Source: Prostheceraeus crozeri
Lineage: Eukaryota; Platyhelminthes; Polycladida; Euryleptidae
Direction: 5' to 3'
Assembly: GCA_907163375.1 (NCBI GenBank)
Contig: CAJQUW010007783.1
Location: 186,001-250,000, forward strand
Length of the DNA stretch: 64,000 nt
In this document: in pieces, positions 45,081 through 56,946 of the stretch
Layout of the letters: each line of letters starts with the position of its first letter
How positions within the stretch are numbered: position 1 is the first letter of the stretch
Notes under the pieces: generated by a model
Database searches by the model: none
The model's input: only the letters and a program-made list of their open reading frames with translations
Told to the model about the DNA's origin: nothing
Position numbers and translations under genes: made by a program

Positions 45081-47165
45081 AGGAGTGCGCAAACATGTTT
45101 TTGATATGGCTGCTTTCATTTCTATGCGCATTTATAAGAGAATATTTGTAATCTAAAAAGCCTCGCAGATTTGTAGATAAACTTGTAAAAATCTTGCACG
45201 GAACTCGATGGAAATGATCGCTATCATCCATTTCCGAAAAATCGTTATACAATGGAAGTGTGGTCTGAGGCAGAAATTATGTATGGAATATAGCTCGTGA
45301 CTTATGAGTAAATAAAGGATATTGAGTTATGTGAGAGATTAAAGAGTCGTTTAATAGTAGTAGAATAACAATTACTCAGCTTGTGTGTTCTTAAACGATA
45401 TTCTCGTGAATTACTGTATATTTGAAATATTGTAATTTTTATCTTTTACACTTGACCATAAAATTGGGGTGCACAAATTGTGAAAGGAGCGGAGATTATT
45501 GGCAGCCCAAATAGATCGCTGTGTTGGAGAAAGATAGTGAATGAGGCCATTGGAAGTCGGATTCTCCTGGATGTTTAATTGATAAATTCTAGTTTAATAA
45601 ATTGTTGTTTGACGTGAAAGCGAATAAAAAGAGTTCAAATACCTTAAAGATTTCAATGTCCTTGCAGATGATAAATCCGAATTAGACACAACATATGAGG
45701 CACTCAAACACTTCACAATGGAACTTACTCGAACTGAAAAGTATAGACAATCTGTCTACCTGCATGTTACAATCCTGGCAAATCAAAGCTTGTAGACTAA
45801 TTTGACAGTTATACATGTATTATTTTGTGAATATTGATTTTTGTTGTGCAACGCCTCATTTTGACTTCAGGATATCACCGTGTTAATGACTATAATTTCT
45901 TTGGAAAGATGTGAGCTTCATTAATGTTGAATGAATAGAACTGTGTCATCAATAATTCAGTCCCAGTGCTTTGTGGACAGTAGAACTCCTGCTAATTTCA
46001 ACATATGAATTGCATTGCTGGACATCTCTATCCCTCACAATGATGAACATGTTTCTGGAATCTGGCATTTTAATTCATTCAGCGTTGAATAATCAACTTG
46101 ATAACAACAATTGTTCAGACAGATAGCATTATAATTAACCAAGTCACTTCCAGCCAATCGAAATTGATCAAACAAAGTATGAGATGACGTAATCTGCGTA
46201 ATTTCTCGGAATTCTGGTTTGGAAAATTTGCGCCGTCATTTAAGTTGTTTGACTCTCCGATTATTGCATCGAGACACGGTTGATGCAGGACGGTAGCCTA
46301 AATATCATGTAATCTTCCCCCACCTTCAATAATATTCAATAAATGCTTCACATTCATCAAAATATAGTCAATATAACTCAATGACATTTTCTAAACAATA
46401 AAGTCATTAAAGAAATATTGCTACATGTACTATGCTCGTGATATTTGTAGCAGCAGAAATATCATTACAAATATTCTGAACTTACAATGCTAAGAAACAT
46501 CATCAACAATATCATTAACTTTCACCAAATGATATTTGTATCAATAATAATATCATGTGTCCATATTTGTCATGGCATCATGATATTTTTCATGATACAT
46601 TTCCGTAAGGATTGTTATTATCATGAATTTCTATTTCATAAACTGAAAACTCTTTGAATGCCTTGAAAATGATTTGCCACTGTTCTTAATTTGTCATAAA
46701 AATAACTTAATATTTGAGAAGTGATTACTTGCCTGGATTTTCTTCTGACAAGTGCAAATCTGATCAGATCAGAGATGTACTATATTCCGTTTGTCCTTGC
46801 TCTAGTGTAAAGCAAAGAGAACTGAAAATAAATATATTTCTAACATCAATTCTGAAGTTGAACAGGAAATGCTGTTCGCAGCAGTTTATCATTTCACATT
46901 CTCTTAGTCGTTGTAACAGGAAGGAATGATGTTGCGGATGTTGTAAATTTCGTTATGTTTCTGATCTTAGCATAATAAATTATATTCCATGCGCTTGTGT
47001 TGATGTAATATTTAAGTTGCGCGAATGATCTGCTTCCAAAGCGAAACTTCCTTTAACTGAGAGATCGCTGTAGTAAAATGAATAATAGCACTTTAGTGTA
47101 CTTTCTAATTGATGATCAAATATAATGAAATGAAGGTCGATTGATGATTTTCAAAACTTATCTCA

Positions 47166-47321
47166 GTGGTCTCCGTGGCACAGTGGTTAAGTGCTCGGCC
47201 TAGCGATCTTCTGATCCAGAGGTCGAGCCCCGAGAGTGGCAATGGATGTCGTCAGGAACTATGTCAGCACCGTCCAAGGCCCAAATATGGACTAGTAATG
47301 ACGTTAAACCATCCATTCATC
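47166..47321 (+). mobile_element. SINE-A copy with central deletion
   Basis: Head intact (GTGGTCTCCGTGGCACAGTG, GGTCGAGCCCCG); jumps from GTCGTCAGGAA directly to CTATGTCAGCACCGTCCAAG. A SINE-B follows about 10 bp later. Confidence 0.85.
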
Positions 47322-47332
47322 ATCAGAAGATT

Positions 47333-47470
47333 TGCCGGCCTTGTGTTTGAGTGTTCTGCGTCCGGGAGCCCCGCGTTCAAACCATGATCAAGACAGACAT
47401 AAGACTTTTAAAGTAGGTTTACTTTGCATCCTTGCTGAATTTATCCTCATTTTCCCGACTCAGCCAATTT
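47333..47470 (+). mobile_element. SINE-B copy
   Basis: GCCGGCCTTGTGTTTGAGTG, then GTTCAAACCATGATCAAGAC and CATAAGACTTTTAAAGTAGG, parallel to 34899-35105. Confidence 0.6.
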
Positions 47471-48279
47471 AGCATTACTTCAGCCGACGAGTTTGATTAC
47501 TGTCATAACACTTGTATATTTTGTCAACTTCCCATTTATTCCTACGTTTTGTATACGTGATCTCCTTTACTTTTTCATTATATAAATATTCGGCAGATTT
47601 GTTATTGTTTTTTTAGTGTGTAAGATAAAAATGACACAGAGGCTCAGTTGGCAATTTGCAAATGACTTGAAACACGATAGCTTAGAGCATGTTCCTACGG
47701 ATGAATATGGTGTAAGATAATGTAGTGATTCCGTTGTTCGTCGGTGTACAATCCAAGTAGCGAATCTGCGCGAGCAACAAAAGTTAATAAATTGAGGATA
47801 GCAGAAAATATCAATGCTGGAATAGGATTTAATGAATATTGATTATCAAAGCCTCTGCATTTTTCGGCAAAAATATAAAAAATGTCATTTTTAGAAATCG
47901 TACTGATTTCAGACAGAAATAAGATACATATTTGATAATTTTGAACACATATCATACGATGTCTAGAAATTTCATGGTCAGTTCCTATGTTCAATGTGTG
48001 ATGTGATCTCGTAGACGTACCCAAATGAAGGGTTTTCACCATCAATCGGATGCATCGGTTAATTTATGATTGGTAGGATTTTTATTCTGTCGAAGACTTA
48101 TTCCTATCGAAATAAATGAATAATCTCCTAGCCCTCATCCTAGCTGAAAAGAAATATTCTTCTTAACAGTTTGTCATCATGGCAAAAATGGAAAACCCTT
48201 GTAGTTGCACCGAAGCACATCTTTTATTCTGCTCTCATTATTATTGCTGATTGTTTCGCTAGAAGGCAGAATGTACTTA

Positions 48280-48345
48280 TTTAAAAGTTTGAACACAGGT
48301 CTCTCGGACGAACCAGCGAGCACTGTGCCATGAGGTCACTGCGCC
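48280..48345 (-). mobile_element. SINE-B fragment
   Basis: Minus strand: GACCTCATGGCACAGTGCTC, GTCCGAGAGACCTGTGTTCA AAC; same order of blocks as SINE-B. Confidence 0.45.
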
Positions 48346-48548
48346 GATGCCCTATTTGGATATGGGCATGCACGTTTGCCCCTATTCTGAAGTGAATGGA
48401 GATTATCATGAATCATTTCCAGAGTATTTCGAGGAACTACAATAACATGTACAACAGCATGTGTGATTTTAGATGTCTTTCGTGATACCCAACCTAGTGC
48501 ACTTTCGTTCAGGTAATAAGCACTTTTCTCTATTCTCTTGATTTCCAG

Positions 48549-48847
48549 GACCGGGACCTCCGGACTTGATTTATTTTCCGCAAATCACCAACAGATCAGT
48601 TATCGTTGCATGGAAACCACCATCTAGTCCTAATGGGTTTCTTAGCAATTACCTTCTCTCCTATCGGCGCACTGATCCCGGCTTGACATCTTCAAGTATA
48701 AACCGAACACTGCCCTCCACACAAAGCAGTTTCACTGCACAGTCGCTTGTCCAAGACGCGCAATATGAGTTCCGAGTTGCCGCAGTGAATGATCACGGGA
48801 TTGGATCTCCGAGTGTGGCAACGGTGATCACTTCTTCACCGGTGCAG
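48549..48847 (+). CDS. sdk: sidekick exon: FN3-8
   Basis: The acceptor is ctcttgatttccag; C|GA gives Arg. The exon covers one FN3 domain: PGPPDLIYFPQITNRSVIVA, then WKPPSSPNGFLSNYLLSYRR, YEFRVAAVNDHGIGSPS, ending TSSPVQ. Recalled vertebrate sidekick has PPMGILFPEVRTTSVRLIW. The donor is CAG|GTAAGG, phase 0. An open frame continues 105 nt into the intron and runs into a hAT MITE; the strong donor and the loss of FN3 similarity mark the exon end. Confidence 0.92.
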
Positions 48848-48933
48848 GTAAGGAGACATGTGGAATGCAGCCGAAAGTATCAACTTTACGATGATTTAGA
48901 AGGACTTCCCTCTTTGTGGTATAGTGTGCAAGA

Positions 48934-49190
48934 CAGGGCTGGGATCGGTTAACCGAATATCCGGATAAACGGTTGATCTTTCTGTTAACCGGTTAAAATC
49001 GTTTATGACATCTGATTAGTTTTCTCTTGTATAATAAAATATTGTCGATAGTTGTGAATGAATAATTGTGATAATGAATGAAAATTGTCGATAAACCTTG
49101 AAAACTAAATAAATATCGGGAATCCTCATTTAACCAGTTCAATTATAATCGATCAACCGGTTGCAAAAAAATTAACCGGTCCCAGCCCTG
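48934..49190. mobile_element. hAT MITE, 257 bp
   Basis: Ends CAGGGCTGGGATCGGTTAAC and (reversed) CAGGGCTGGGACCGGTTAAT are classic hAT termini. Flanks GTGCAAGA and GTCTAAGA match at six of eight. No coding capacity. It lies 86 bp after a sidekick exon. Confidence 0.85.
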
Positions 49191-50329
49191 GTCTAAGAGC
49201 CTTGATTTGCGATGCAATAAGCTAATTTCTGCTTGTCGGATTACCTTGATTGTCTTTCAAAGGTTTTGGCTTAAATCCAGCGAGTTGCTAGGCCATTCAA
49301 GAGGAGATCATTTCAGATCATCGCGGCGACAGCTCACGACTCTCTTTGGTATCAAATCAAAATGGTTCATTATTATACAAATGGTCTCAAAATTGTCTTG
49401 ATAAAGACTTTCCAGGGAACGCATAAAATGAAATTTGAATAAGAATGAGCGTTTTTTAACATCATTTGAAACTTATCCGGAAAATCAATGACCTACATCA
49501 AAATAGGCCTTTTTAGGACTGTCTCCACGAGCTGTCCGCGGCTACGGATTTTCCGGATAAACATCTTACAGAAGCATGGATTTTAGATCAAATGTGCTTG
49601 ATCTTACAGATTTTATTGAGAGGCAATTTTTTCGTATAAAAAATGGCGGCCACCTTTACTTTAACTCACAGCTTAAATGTCATTTATCGATTGTTTGCAA
49701 ATAATGCAAGTTTAGCACAACATAGTGACGAGAGAGGAGTGCGAAGAAGGAATGCTTGCATATAGGACTATCCACAACATAAGCTATATTATGCTCAGTT
49801 GTACGCAATCCTTGTATAGTTATACATTCTATTGCCAATATTGTTTTTATATAAAAAGAATTTGCTGCACAATGGAGATTTTCGGAATTCCCAGGCGACA
49901 CGAACATCAGAGAAAGTTGTGTAATAGTGTCAAGATTTGTAAATGTACATTCAGTGAAAATCACATCACCGGCTGATGAAATACAGGTATTACGTTGCAT
50001 GAATAGGTATAGAATATGTAGCTACTACACCAGCAGAAAGCTTCAGTTGGAAGTGTTGCACTTCTTCCGAGTATCACAACTACCTGACCATGCTAAATCT
50101 GTTATTGTCTGTTAACACCATTTGTCGATACAGTTACGACAATTAAAAATAATACACGTAGAGACATGGAAGTAGGCGATCATCACGAAGTCGCTCTTTG
50201 AGACTTCATCAGCCATGGTCACAGCTATCTAATATAACTGGAAGTTGGAAGTTGGAATTTCATATTCCATGAACAATACTTAATTCCTTTATCTGGAAAT
50301 ATTTTACAAGCGCTTCTTTATTGACCTCG

Positions 50330-50391
50330 GGGCCACAAAATAATCCTTCACGGCCGGATACGGCCCGAGGGTGGCATGTTGTGCACCCCTG
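50330..50391 (-). repeat. hAT-like terminal sequence, partner end not found
   Basis: Minus strand begins CAGGGGTGCACAACATGCCA and has GGGCCGTATCCGGCCG, like the ends of hAT/Charlie elements. No matching left end was seen. Confidence 0.35.
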
Positions 50392-51277
50392 TTTTAGATG
50401 TTGTCAAGCATGTTCCTGTCATTTGAATTTTGTATTGAAGCTTCTTCAAAGCAGCTTTATCATAAGCGAATTTCGAAACCATTTTCATCAGGAATTCTGG
50501 ATCGTTCTTCTTTGCGGCACAGGGTGCGCCATCTTGCATAAAAAACAATCAGAAATATTATCAGAATCATGCCATTCACGTATTCGCATAACATCGGTGC
50601 ATATTTCATTGACAAACACCTAGTTGTTGATCATAGTAACCGCATGAATTACAAGTTTAATATCATTTCACGTTTTTCTCTATCTTCCTTCATTGGATTT
50701 CACACCTCTGTACATGGTCAGCATGTAGTTTGTATTTAGGACTACTACAGGACTTGATGGACTTAAGCGCATGATTATGATGTCCGACGCGCAAATCCTA
50801 ACTTTGAGTTTTTCTACCAACAGCAGAGAGGACCTTCCGATCATGCCATATGCAACTTGTACCTCACTCGTCAGTGACTGCTGGACTTCTTGAGTGCAGC
50901 TGAAAGACCTTCACTACATTGGAATATTCACATATGACATCAATGACATCTACAGACGATTAGATTTACCCTTTAATATTTTTATTACAGCCTCCTTTGA
51001 ATGTGGGGCAAAAACATACTGAGAGATTCCATTGAAAAGGAAAAGAAAGGCATGTTGCCAAAACTAGACTGTGGGTGACATTTATCAAGTATTACCAGTA
51101 GGCCTAGCAACTAAGAGATTCGTAGATCCGCACTGTTGATGAGTTAGCTAGTTTTTATTTCACAAATCATTTGAATTCTGATTGAGTTGTGAAGAACACT
51201 TTATTACGGAAAGCAGAGTTACTAGCGGTTACCATCCACCCATACATGCACTGTATATATAAACAGAGTGACAACAA

Positions 51278-51635
51278 TTGACATCAAAGGTCTGTCGCAG
51301 TGCATTGAATATCTAAAGCGAATGACAATGATTTTCAGTAAAAGACACCAACACCCTTGATTCACCGACCGCACTCACCTGACCATGGAATCGAACCGAA
51401 GTCCGCAGTGGAGACGAGATCATCGCACCTTCTTCACTAGGCGATGCTGACGGTTCAAAAGGAATGCGAGTGAAGGCAGAAGTCATCTCTCGACAGCTTT
51501 GTCTTATTATTAATTGCAGAATACTAGCGCAGCATTCTCCGGCTTGCATACTCCGCAGACTTCGGTTCGATTCGTAGGTCAGGCGAGTGTCATTTTCATT
51601 AGGTATTCAATATTGCGACAGACCTTTGTTGTCAA
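51278..51635. repeat. foldback built on SINE-D-like units
   Basis: Left TTGACATCAAAGGTCTGTCG and right complement TTGACAACAAAGGTCTGTCG; both arms carry GAATCGAACCGAAGTC, a Pol III B box in the opposite sense. The left unit matches 21424-21560. No clear target duplication. Confidence 0.65.
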
Positions 51636-52224
51636 TAAATGTTCTGCGTATAACCAAACAAAGAAATTATGTAAATAGTAAGAGACGTACTTTAAACAGG
51701 CATCAGCTTTAGCTGTAAAAACAATAAAGGACACGTCTCTTACTCAAAATAATGCGGTGCACAGTCCTACATCATGTTATTATAACAAGTGTTTAACCCT
51801 TCATGTGACATTTGTGTGATTGATGGGATGACTTTAATGTGAAGCATCTTAATGCAGCAAGTTATTCGGCCGATTATCATTTCATTGATCGGATCATCTC
51901 TAGTTTTTCCTTCTTTATCCGTTTAGCGTCCTTCTCTCCACATGCGTTGGGTTGGAAGATGATTCTTCATGGAATGCCTCCAGGTGTTCCGATCAAGGTC
52001 TTCGGCTTCCTTGAAGCCCAATTTTTGACAGTCTACGGACACAGTTTCTTCTCAGGTCTTCTCTGGGCGGCCTGTTGGTATTGATCCACCCTGTCTTCGA
52101 GATCTGTTCCACACATCCATCTGTTCATCCTTCCGTCTGCTACCTCAATTTTCTCTTTTCCCCAGCTGTCATTGACCATGTCTCACTTAATAAATTCATC
52201 TTGATTACGATTGCTCTGAGTTAC

Positions 52225-52590
52225 TTTGATATTTTTATATCTTTCTTTAAATATTCTGGGAAAGCCTTTGTAGTATTTGATTGATCAAAAAGCAATAACT
52301 TAGAGCAAAATAAACTCGTGCTATTGAGTAAGTCATATCGATTGAATTCTTTAGGTCCAATTGAAAAATTTAGTCCTTTATTTAAGACGACTTTTTCTTC
52401 ATAGATCAGTTTACGTGAAATTAGAGAGACAACAGCCTTATTAACTTCTTCATCGGTTGGTCTGATTTGAGGTCTTAACGCTGATTGATTGCGTTTGAAA
52501 CGGCGATTTTGAGGTTGATTATGATGGTCAAAAGTAGATACAATTTCATCGAGAATACGTGAACGAATCTCTTGAAAAGGTAAATTCGTT
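52225..52590 (-). mobile_element. possible Penelope-like reverse-transcriptase upstream fragment
   Basis: The open frame contains EIRSRILDEIVSTFDHHNQ, RRFKRNQSALRPQIRPTDEE and SRKLIYEEKVVLNKGLNFSI. The L-x-x-E-x-x-V-L-x-K-G-L-x-F block resembles, from memory, the region before the reverse transcriptase in Penelope-like elements. It looks old and broken. A T1 element is inserted beside it. Confidence 0.35.
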
Positions 52591-52599
52591 AGATAGAAA

Positions 52600-53051
52600 C
52601 ACAGAATTAGACAGGTCGTCTCTTTTTCTGTTTGACTAGAAAGGAAGCATTGGAGCATGTAACGCTAGTGTGATGGCACAATCTGCTGACATAATACCAT
52701 AGCAATCGAACAAGAGCAGCCACTTCAACATTCAACACGCCAAATTGTGCGAAGTTTCTGTTTCTGTTACTGTTATCAACCAGTATTTTTCAATAATGAT
52801 CGGAAGGACCAACATTATCGTGAAAACTTTTGCGCATTGATCTGAACTCTTTGAATCTGAAGGGATCGTGGCGATCGGAGCTCTTTGAAGAAATTCACAG
52901 CAATCCGCGAGCGACGCACGACTATTTTTCCCTTCTCTGCAAGGTACTAAAAATTTCTTATTGCCTACTTAGTAAGTTCCTGCATGTGCCACCGTTTTGA
53001 ATCAGTTTTCACTTCTAGCAAGGTGACACGGTTAAACAACCTAATTCTGTG
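52600..53051. mobile_element. T1-family TIR element, 452 bp, 8-bp TSD
   Basis: Ends CACAGAATTAGACAGG and (reversed) CACAGAATTAGG; perfect flanking octamer GATAGAAA (52592-52599 and 53052-53059). Left part matches 43340-43510 in inverse; right part matches 15640-15938. Confidence 0.88.
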
Positions 53052-53343
53052 GATAGAAAAGCTTATTCACTTTAACTCGTAGAAGGTGTTGTGATGGTAT
53101 TGTTAACTTTCGTCTTTCAACTGGCACCTGTCTGCTTATGCGTTCATAATGTGTTCTCAAGTCTGATAACATCTCAGTTTCAAGCATCAATATCTTGTTT
53201 TTCTATTTGTTATTCAAGAAATTAGAATCAGGAGCTTCTGATGTCTTAATTGGAATTCTCAAGCCTTTGGATATGACTTCAGGCTGTTCACAACATTTCA
53301 AAAAGGCGATGTGTAAGATAACTTCTCTAATGGCAGTCATCTC

Positions 53344-53414
53344 AAAGATTAAATATTACTTTTGTATGTGTTGAGCTGGATCTATTGCACATACAAAAGT
53401 AATATTTAATCTTT
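53344..53414. repeat. perfect 27-bp hairpin
   Basis: Arm 53344-53370 (AAAGATTAAATATTACTTTT plus GTATGTG) is exactly complementary to 53388-53414; the loop is 17 bp. Perfect arms suggest a recent template-switch or a small foldback. Confidence 0.9.
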
Positions 53415-53479
53415 AATTGAAACAGCTCTCAAAGACGGATCGATATTCTATTCAAATAACTGCTGTAGTTGTTAAAGGT

Positions 53480-53760
53480 CAACGTCTTCTCAAATCTTTT
53501 TAATTATAAAAGGTCTTCAACCGGTTTCAATTGAGGTTAGAGTACTCACGTGAACTGACCTATAAAGAAAATGTCGTCTTAAAAAGAGCACTAAATTTTT
53601 CAATTAGACCTTAAGAATTTAATCAATATGACACTCAATAATACGAGTTTATTTTGCTCAAAGTTATTGATGAATTCACCTTGATTGATATATGCACTAA
53701 AGCCAGTGTTTAAAGTATCCAACAACTATTATTTGATCATTATATTAGAATCCATGCATG
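53480..53760 (+). mobile_element. second copy of the possible Penelope-like fragment
   Basis: Translates to YKENVVLKRALNFSI and EFNQYD, parallel to 52225-52590 but on the other strand and more decayed. Only that block is recognised. Confidence 0.35.
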
Positions 53761-53971
53761 ACCGGCTGTGTCACATCAGTATCACGAGTGCCATATGTAT
53801 GCCTATTCCAATTCTGTATCGAATTTCCTCTTCTTCAATTTCACACTTTCACTAAAGAATTGTATGTAAACAACTAACTGTTATATGATGTAACAATTCA
53901 AATATTCAGTTTTCATATAACATTCATGTTTTGGTAATAGGAGCTTTTATTTTTCTTTTTCATTTCTCCAG

Positions 53972-54171
53972 TTGCCTCCTGCACCTGGAAATCCTTCCGT
54001 GTTGAACTCTCAAAGCGGCCCAAAATACGTGACAGTGACATGGATGCCACGACAACGAGTTCAAGCTCCAACGCGAAATTACACCCTCGAATATCGCCAA
54101 TTTTCAGCCCCAATCGGACCATGGACTTCTACACATGCGACCATTACAGGAAACCAGCATACTATCCAACC
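53972..54171 (+). CDS. sdk: sidekick exon: first half of FN3-9
   Basis: The acceptor is tttttcatttctccag, phase 0. The peptide is LPPAPGNPSVLNSQSGPKYV, TVTWMPRQ, NYTLEYRQFSAPIGPW and ATITGNQHTIQP. It corresponds to the sidekick domain that begins RPGPPRELLV and has the same EW/PW turn before the E-strand (recalled). The donor is CAACC|GTAAGT, phase 2. One N-glycosylation site (NYT) is present. Confidence 0.9.
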
Positions 54172-54889
54172 GTAAGTGACCTTGGGGACCACTGATGGTC
54201 ATGGATATCTTCCGTGTGTATTCTGTCAGTACTTTCAATCATCTAGCATGTTCATGACGATCAGGGGCGACCGTACAGAAACAGTGTTAGGTAGAGAGTT
54301 GTTAGTGACAGGCTAATTTCATTGGGTGAATGATGCTGTTAGAGATTTGTTAAGCTAACAGTGTTTCAGTGCGGTCGCCCCAGACAGTTAGCGTTTTACT
54401 CATAGGACATATGTTGCTGATTTCATATGAGCAGCTTATTGAACTAAAACGCATACCCCGTGAATGCACGCAGTGGGGATAGCAAATGCGTATTTTTGTG
54501 TGAAAATCGATTGTTTTCGATTGAAAAAATTGTTCAGGTGAAAAGTCACTCTCACTTTCCCATTCCATTCAAAAGCTTTTCGAAAGAAACGCATATGCCA
54601 ACAAGAATATATCTTGCCTCAGCTGATGTGATTGCCAAATTACTTCATATAATTTGCCGGTCGTCATTTGAGCAAAATGTTTAGTGGAAGAAAGGAAGTA
54701 TTGTCCTAATCAGAAGAAGACGATCACCTTCCTCTCAAACTTGCTTATGCTAACTAAGACCACAGCTTTCCGACACATTCGGATCTGCCCAACATGGATT
54801 TCAGAACAGCGCCTCGACGACTGCGACTATGACTAAAGTAATTTACAATGCACTGCCAATTTATGATGAAGGCTCAGTCATATTAAGCT

Positions 54890-55815
54890 TTTGATTGCTT
54901 GTCACATGAATTGATTTTGTCAAAGCTTCAAAGGGATAGTTTTCCTATTGATTTTCTCTTTTGGCTAAAAAAGCTACCTGCAATATAGAGCATCGATGAT
55001 GAAAATATGCAACACATTCTCAGCGCCCTTCAGCATTCAACGCGGAGTTCTACAAGGTACTGTCCTAGATCCGCTGTTATTCGCATCTTTTATCATTGAC
55101 CTGGAAACATTTCATGAGGATTCCTGTATTATAAAATGCGCTGATTATATGGACATAGTGGTTGAGATTCCAACAGATGATTCAAATGTGATTGGGTGTG
55201 AAATTGCTAACGAGTTGGACGATGTTAATTTCTTAGTATAAGGAGAATTACTTGTCACTCAACATAGAAAATCGTGTTTTATGCTGAGCTCAAAGCGGAG
55301 TTTTGTTCTCTGTGCTTCCCTTCCTCTATAACGCACCGATATCATCAAAAGGTTTTTAGAGGTCAGCATAAACTCAAACTTGGACTGGTCTACGCATATC
55401 AAAGATGTCGATAAACGAGAGAGTGAACAGTTTCATACTTTGAAAGATATTAAGCCGTATTTGACGCAAGAAGAGCTGCATCGAAATTACAATGCCACGA
55501 CTCCATCATTATTATAGTTCTGCTGCCCGATTTTGTGAAATAACCTACTAAACCGGAAAGTAGAATGCAATAAATTGACATCGAATTATCTACGACGACT
55601 CAAAAATTCAAGAACATGCCACTGCAGAATTGAAGTTGCAAACAACCGTGCTGCCTAACTTTGTAAAGTCTAAGAACTCGTTTTTGCGTTGTTTAGCAGT
55701 TGATAATTATTCTAAAAGGCGTTGTCTTTTATGACTTACTTGTATATACGATCTAAAACTGATGTGACTTTTGATTTGCAACTCTGAAAAATATAAAGTT
55801 ATCATTATTATCCTT
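54890..55815 (+). mobile_element. LINE reverse-transcriptase fragment, decayed
   Basis: The frame at 54996-55241 reads FSIQRGVLQGTVLDPLLFAS and CIIKCADYMDIVVEIPTDDS, the equivalents of GVPQGSVLGPLLF and YADDM; the YADD box is altered to CADY. Further on are LSLNIEKSCFMLSSKRS-like and SINSNLDWSTHIKDVDKRES blocks in other frames. It ends AAAATATAAAGTTATCATTA. Several frame changes; not functional. Confidence 0.75.
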
Positions 55816-56429
55816 CGAGTTAGCAAGCCTGTGTGCAGAACATGCTGCAGGTCATATCTGATACATAACTGGCACGATAGATCATGTGGTAAAAGTAGTA
55901 ATTTACTCTCCTATTTTCTCGTTTAAATAGCGAAAGAACTAAGGTTTAAGTAGCATTTATTAACAACTGATTATTCAACTGAGGAATGTGACACTTAAAT
56001 TTGTATTTGCTGGGAGCAAAGAAAATGACTGTCGCTAGATCAACTAGATTCTGACTTGACCCTCAACTATACTTTTGCACTAAATTCTCTTGTGAACACA
56101 TAAAATACTAAGATCAAAACAAGTTAAAGTCCGAGTGGTCATTTTTTGTTGATTTGCGCACATTAGAAGCTGTGCCTTGCGATTGCGATTTGATGAGTTG
56201 GAATTTGTCTCTTAGTCGAGTGGCCCATTAACTAATATTCAGCTGGAAGAAAATGAAGCAGATTCACCTGAGATTTTTGAACGACGATATGACACCGACA
56301 CCGATTGAATGTTGTCGACTTAGGTGACATACCGTCCTTTAAAACTCGCCTGAATATTCTGTCGTCATTATATCAGAACGGTTTCACTTTATTCCGGCTA
56401 AATCATTGAGTAAATGACCTGAAACAATG

Positions 56430-56515
56430 GGAGGAGGGCATCTGGACTGAAAATATCACGACGCTCCGGCTCGTTCTGTTCACGTCAGGAGGGCCTCTCA
56501 GTGCGGAGTTGTGAT
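56430..56515 (+). mobile_element. SINE-A body remnant
   Basis: GGAGGGCATCTGGACTGAAA, ATCACGACGCTCCGG and CTCAGTGCGGAGTTGTGAT; head missing. Confidence 0.5.
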
Positions 56516-56771
56516 CTTGAAGTTTCTTCTCAAACATATCTTACATTGCATTTCTAAGCGATAACTTTCCTCGCACTTCGAAGGCGTGTTTCCCTCTATG
56601 CTTGCGAACAAAGTTTCTGCTCATTCCACGACAACACGCCTTTGGAGATGGAATCTGGGATCTCGGGAGATTTCCTGCTATTCGCCTTTTAATTTCTCCC
56701 CTCCGTATCAGCGCCTTCATCTTTCTCCAGGGAGACGTTCCGCCAACAGTTTCCATTAATTTTCTTTGCAG

Positions 56772-56946
56772 ACTCACCCCATACACCATCTATCAGTTCC
56801 GTGTGGCCGCTAATAACGATGCAGGGCGAAGTGCATTCTCGTATGTGAGTGAGAACCATCGCACAGTCGGTACTGTCCCATCTGTGGCTCCAGTCATTGA
56901 AAGCATTGAACCATTGGATCGGACGACGATAGAAATTCGATGGCAG
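56772..56946 (+). CDS. sdk: sidekick exon: second half of FN3-9, start of FN3-10
   Basis: The acceptor is attaattttctttgcag; A completes CC|A (Pro). The peptide LTPYTIYQFRVAANNDAGRS is an F-strand with its tyrosine corner, followed by the interdomain run TVGTVPSVAPVIESIEPLDR and strand B TTIEIRWQ. The donor is CAG|GTGAGA, phase 0. The open frame reads on for more than 150 nt past the donor but loses FN3 character at once, so the splice site is preferred. Confidence 0.9.

Larger units (their letters stand above)
44833..48548. other. sidekick intron (3.7 kb)
   Basis: SINE-A at 45001 and 47166, SINE-B at 47333 and 48280. 46435-46600 is rich in GATATTTGT/ATATCAT words. Nothing recognised in 45081-46434, 46601-47165 and 47471-48279. 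Confidence 0.7.
48848..53971. other. sidekick intron (5.1 kb)
   Basis: hAT MITE (48934), a hAT-like end (50330), SINE-D foldback (51278), possible Penelope-like fragments and a T1 element, and a perfect hairpin (53344). Nothing recognised in 49199-50329, 50392-51277 and 51636-52220. Confidence 0.7.
54172..56771. other. sidekick intron (2.6 kb)
   Basis: A LINE fragment (54890) and a SINE-A remnant (56430). Nothing recognised in 54172-54889 and 55816-56429. Confidence 0.75.

Noticed and set aside
46435-46600. Array of GATATTTGT-like words as a CRISPR or satellite.
   Set aside because: Spacing is irregular and units diverge; it is AT-rich low-complexity sequence.
52225-52658. 145-codon minus-strand frame as a host gene.
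   Set aside because: Its first 20 codons lie inside a T1 transposon, and a decayed copy of its core occurs in inverse orientation 1 kb away.
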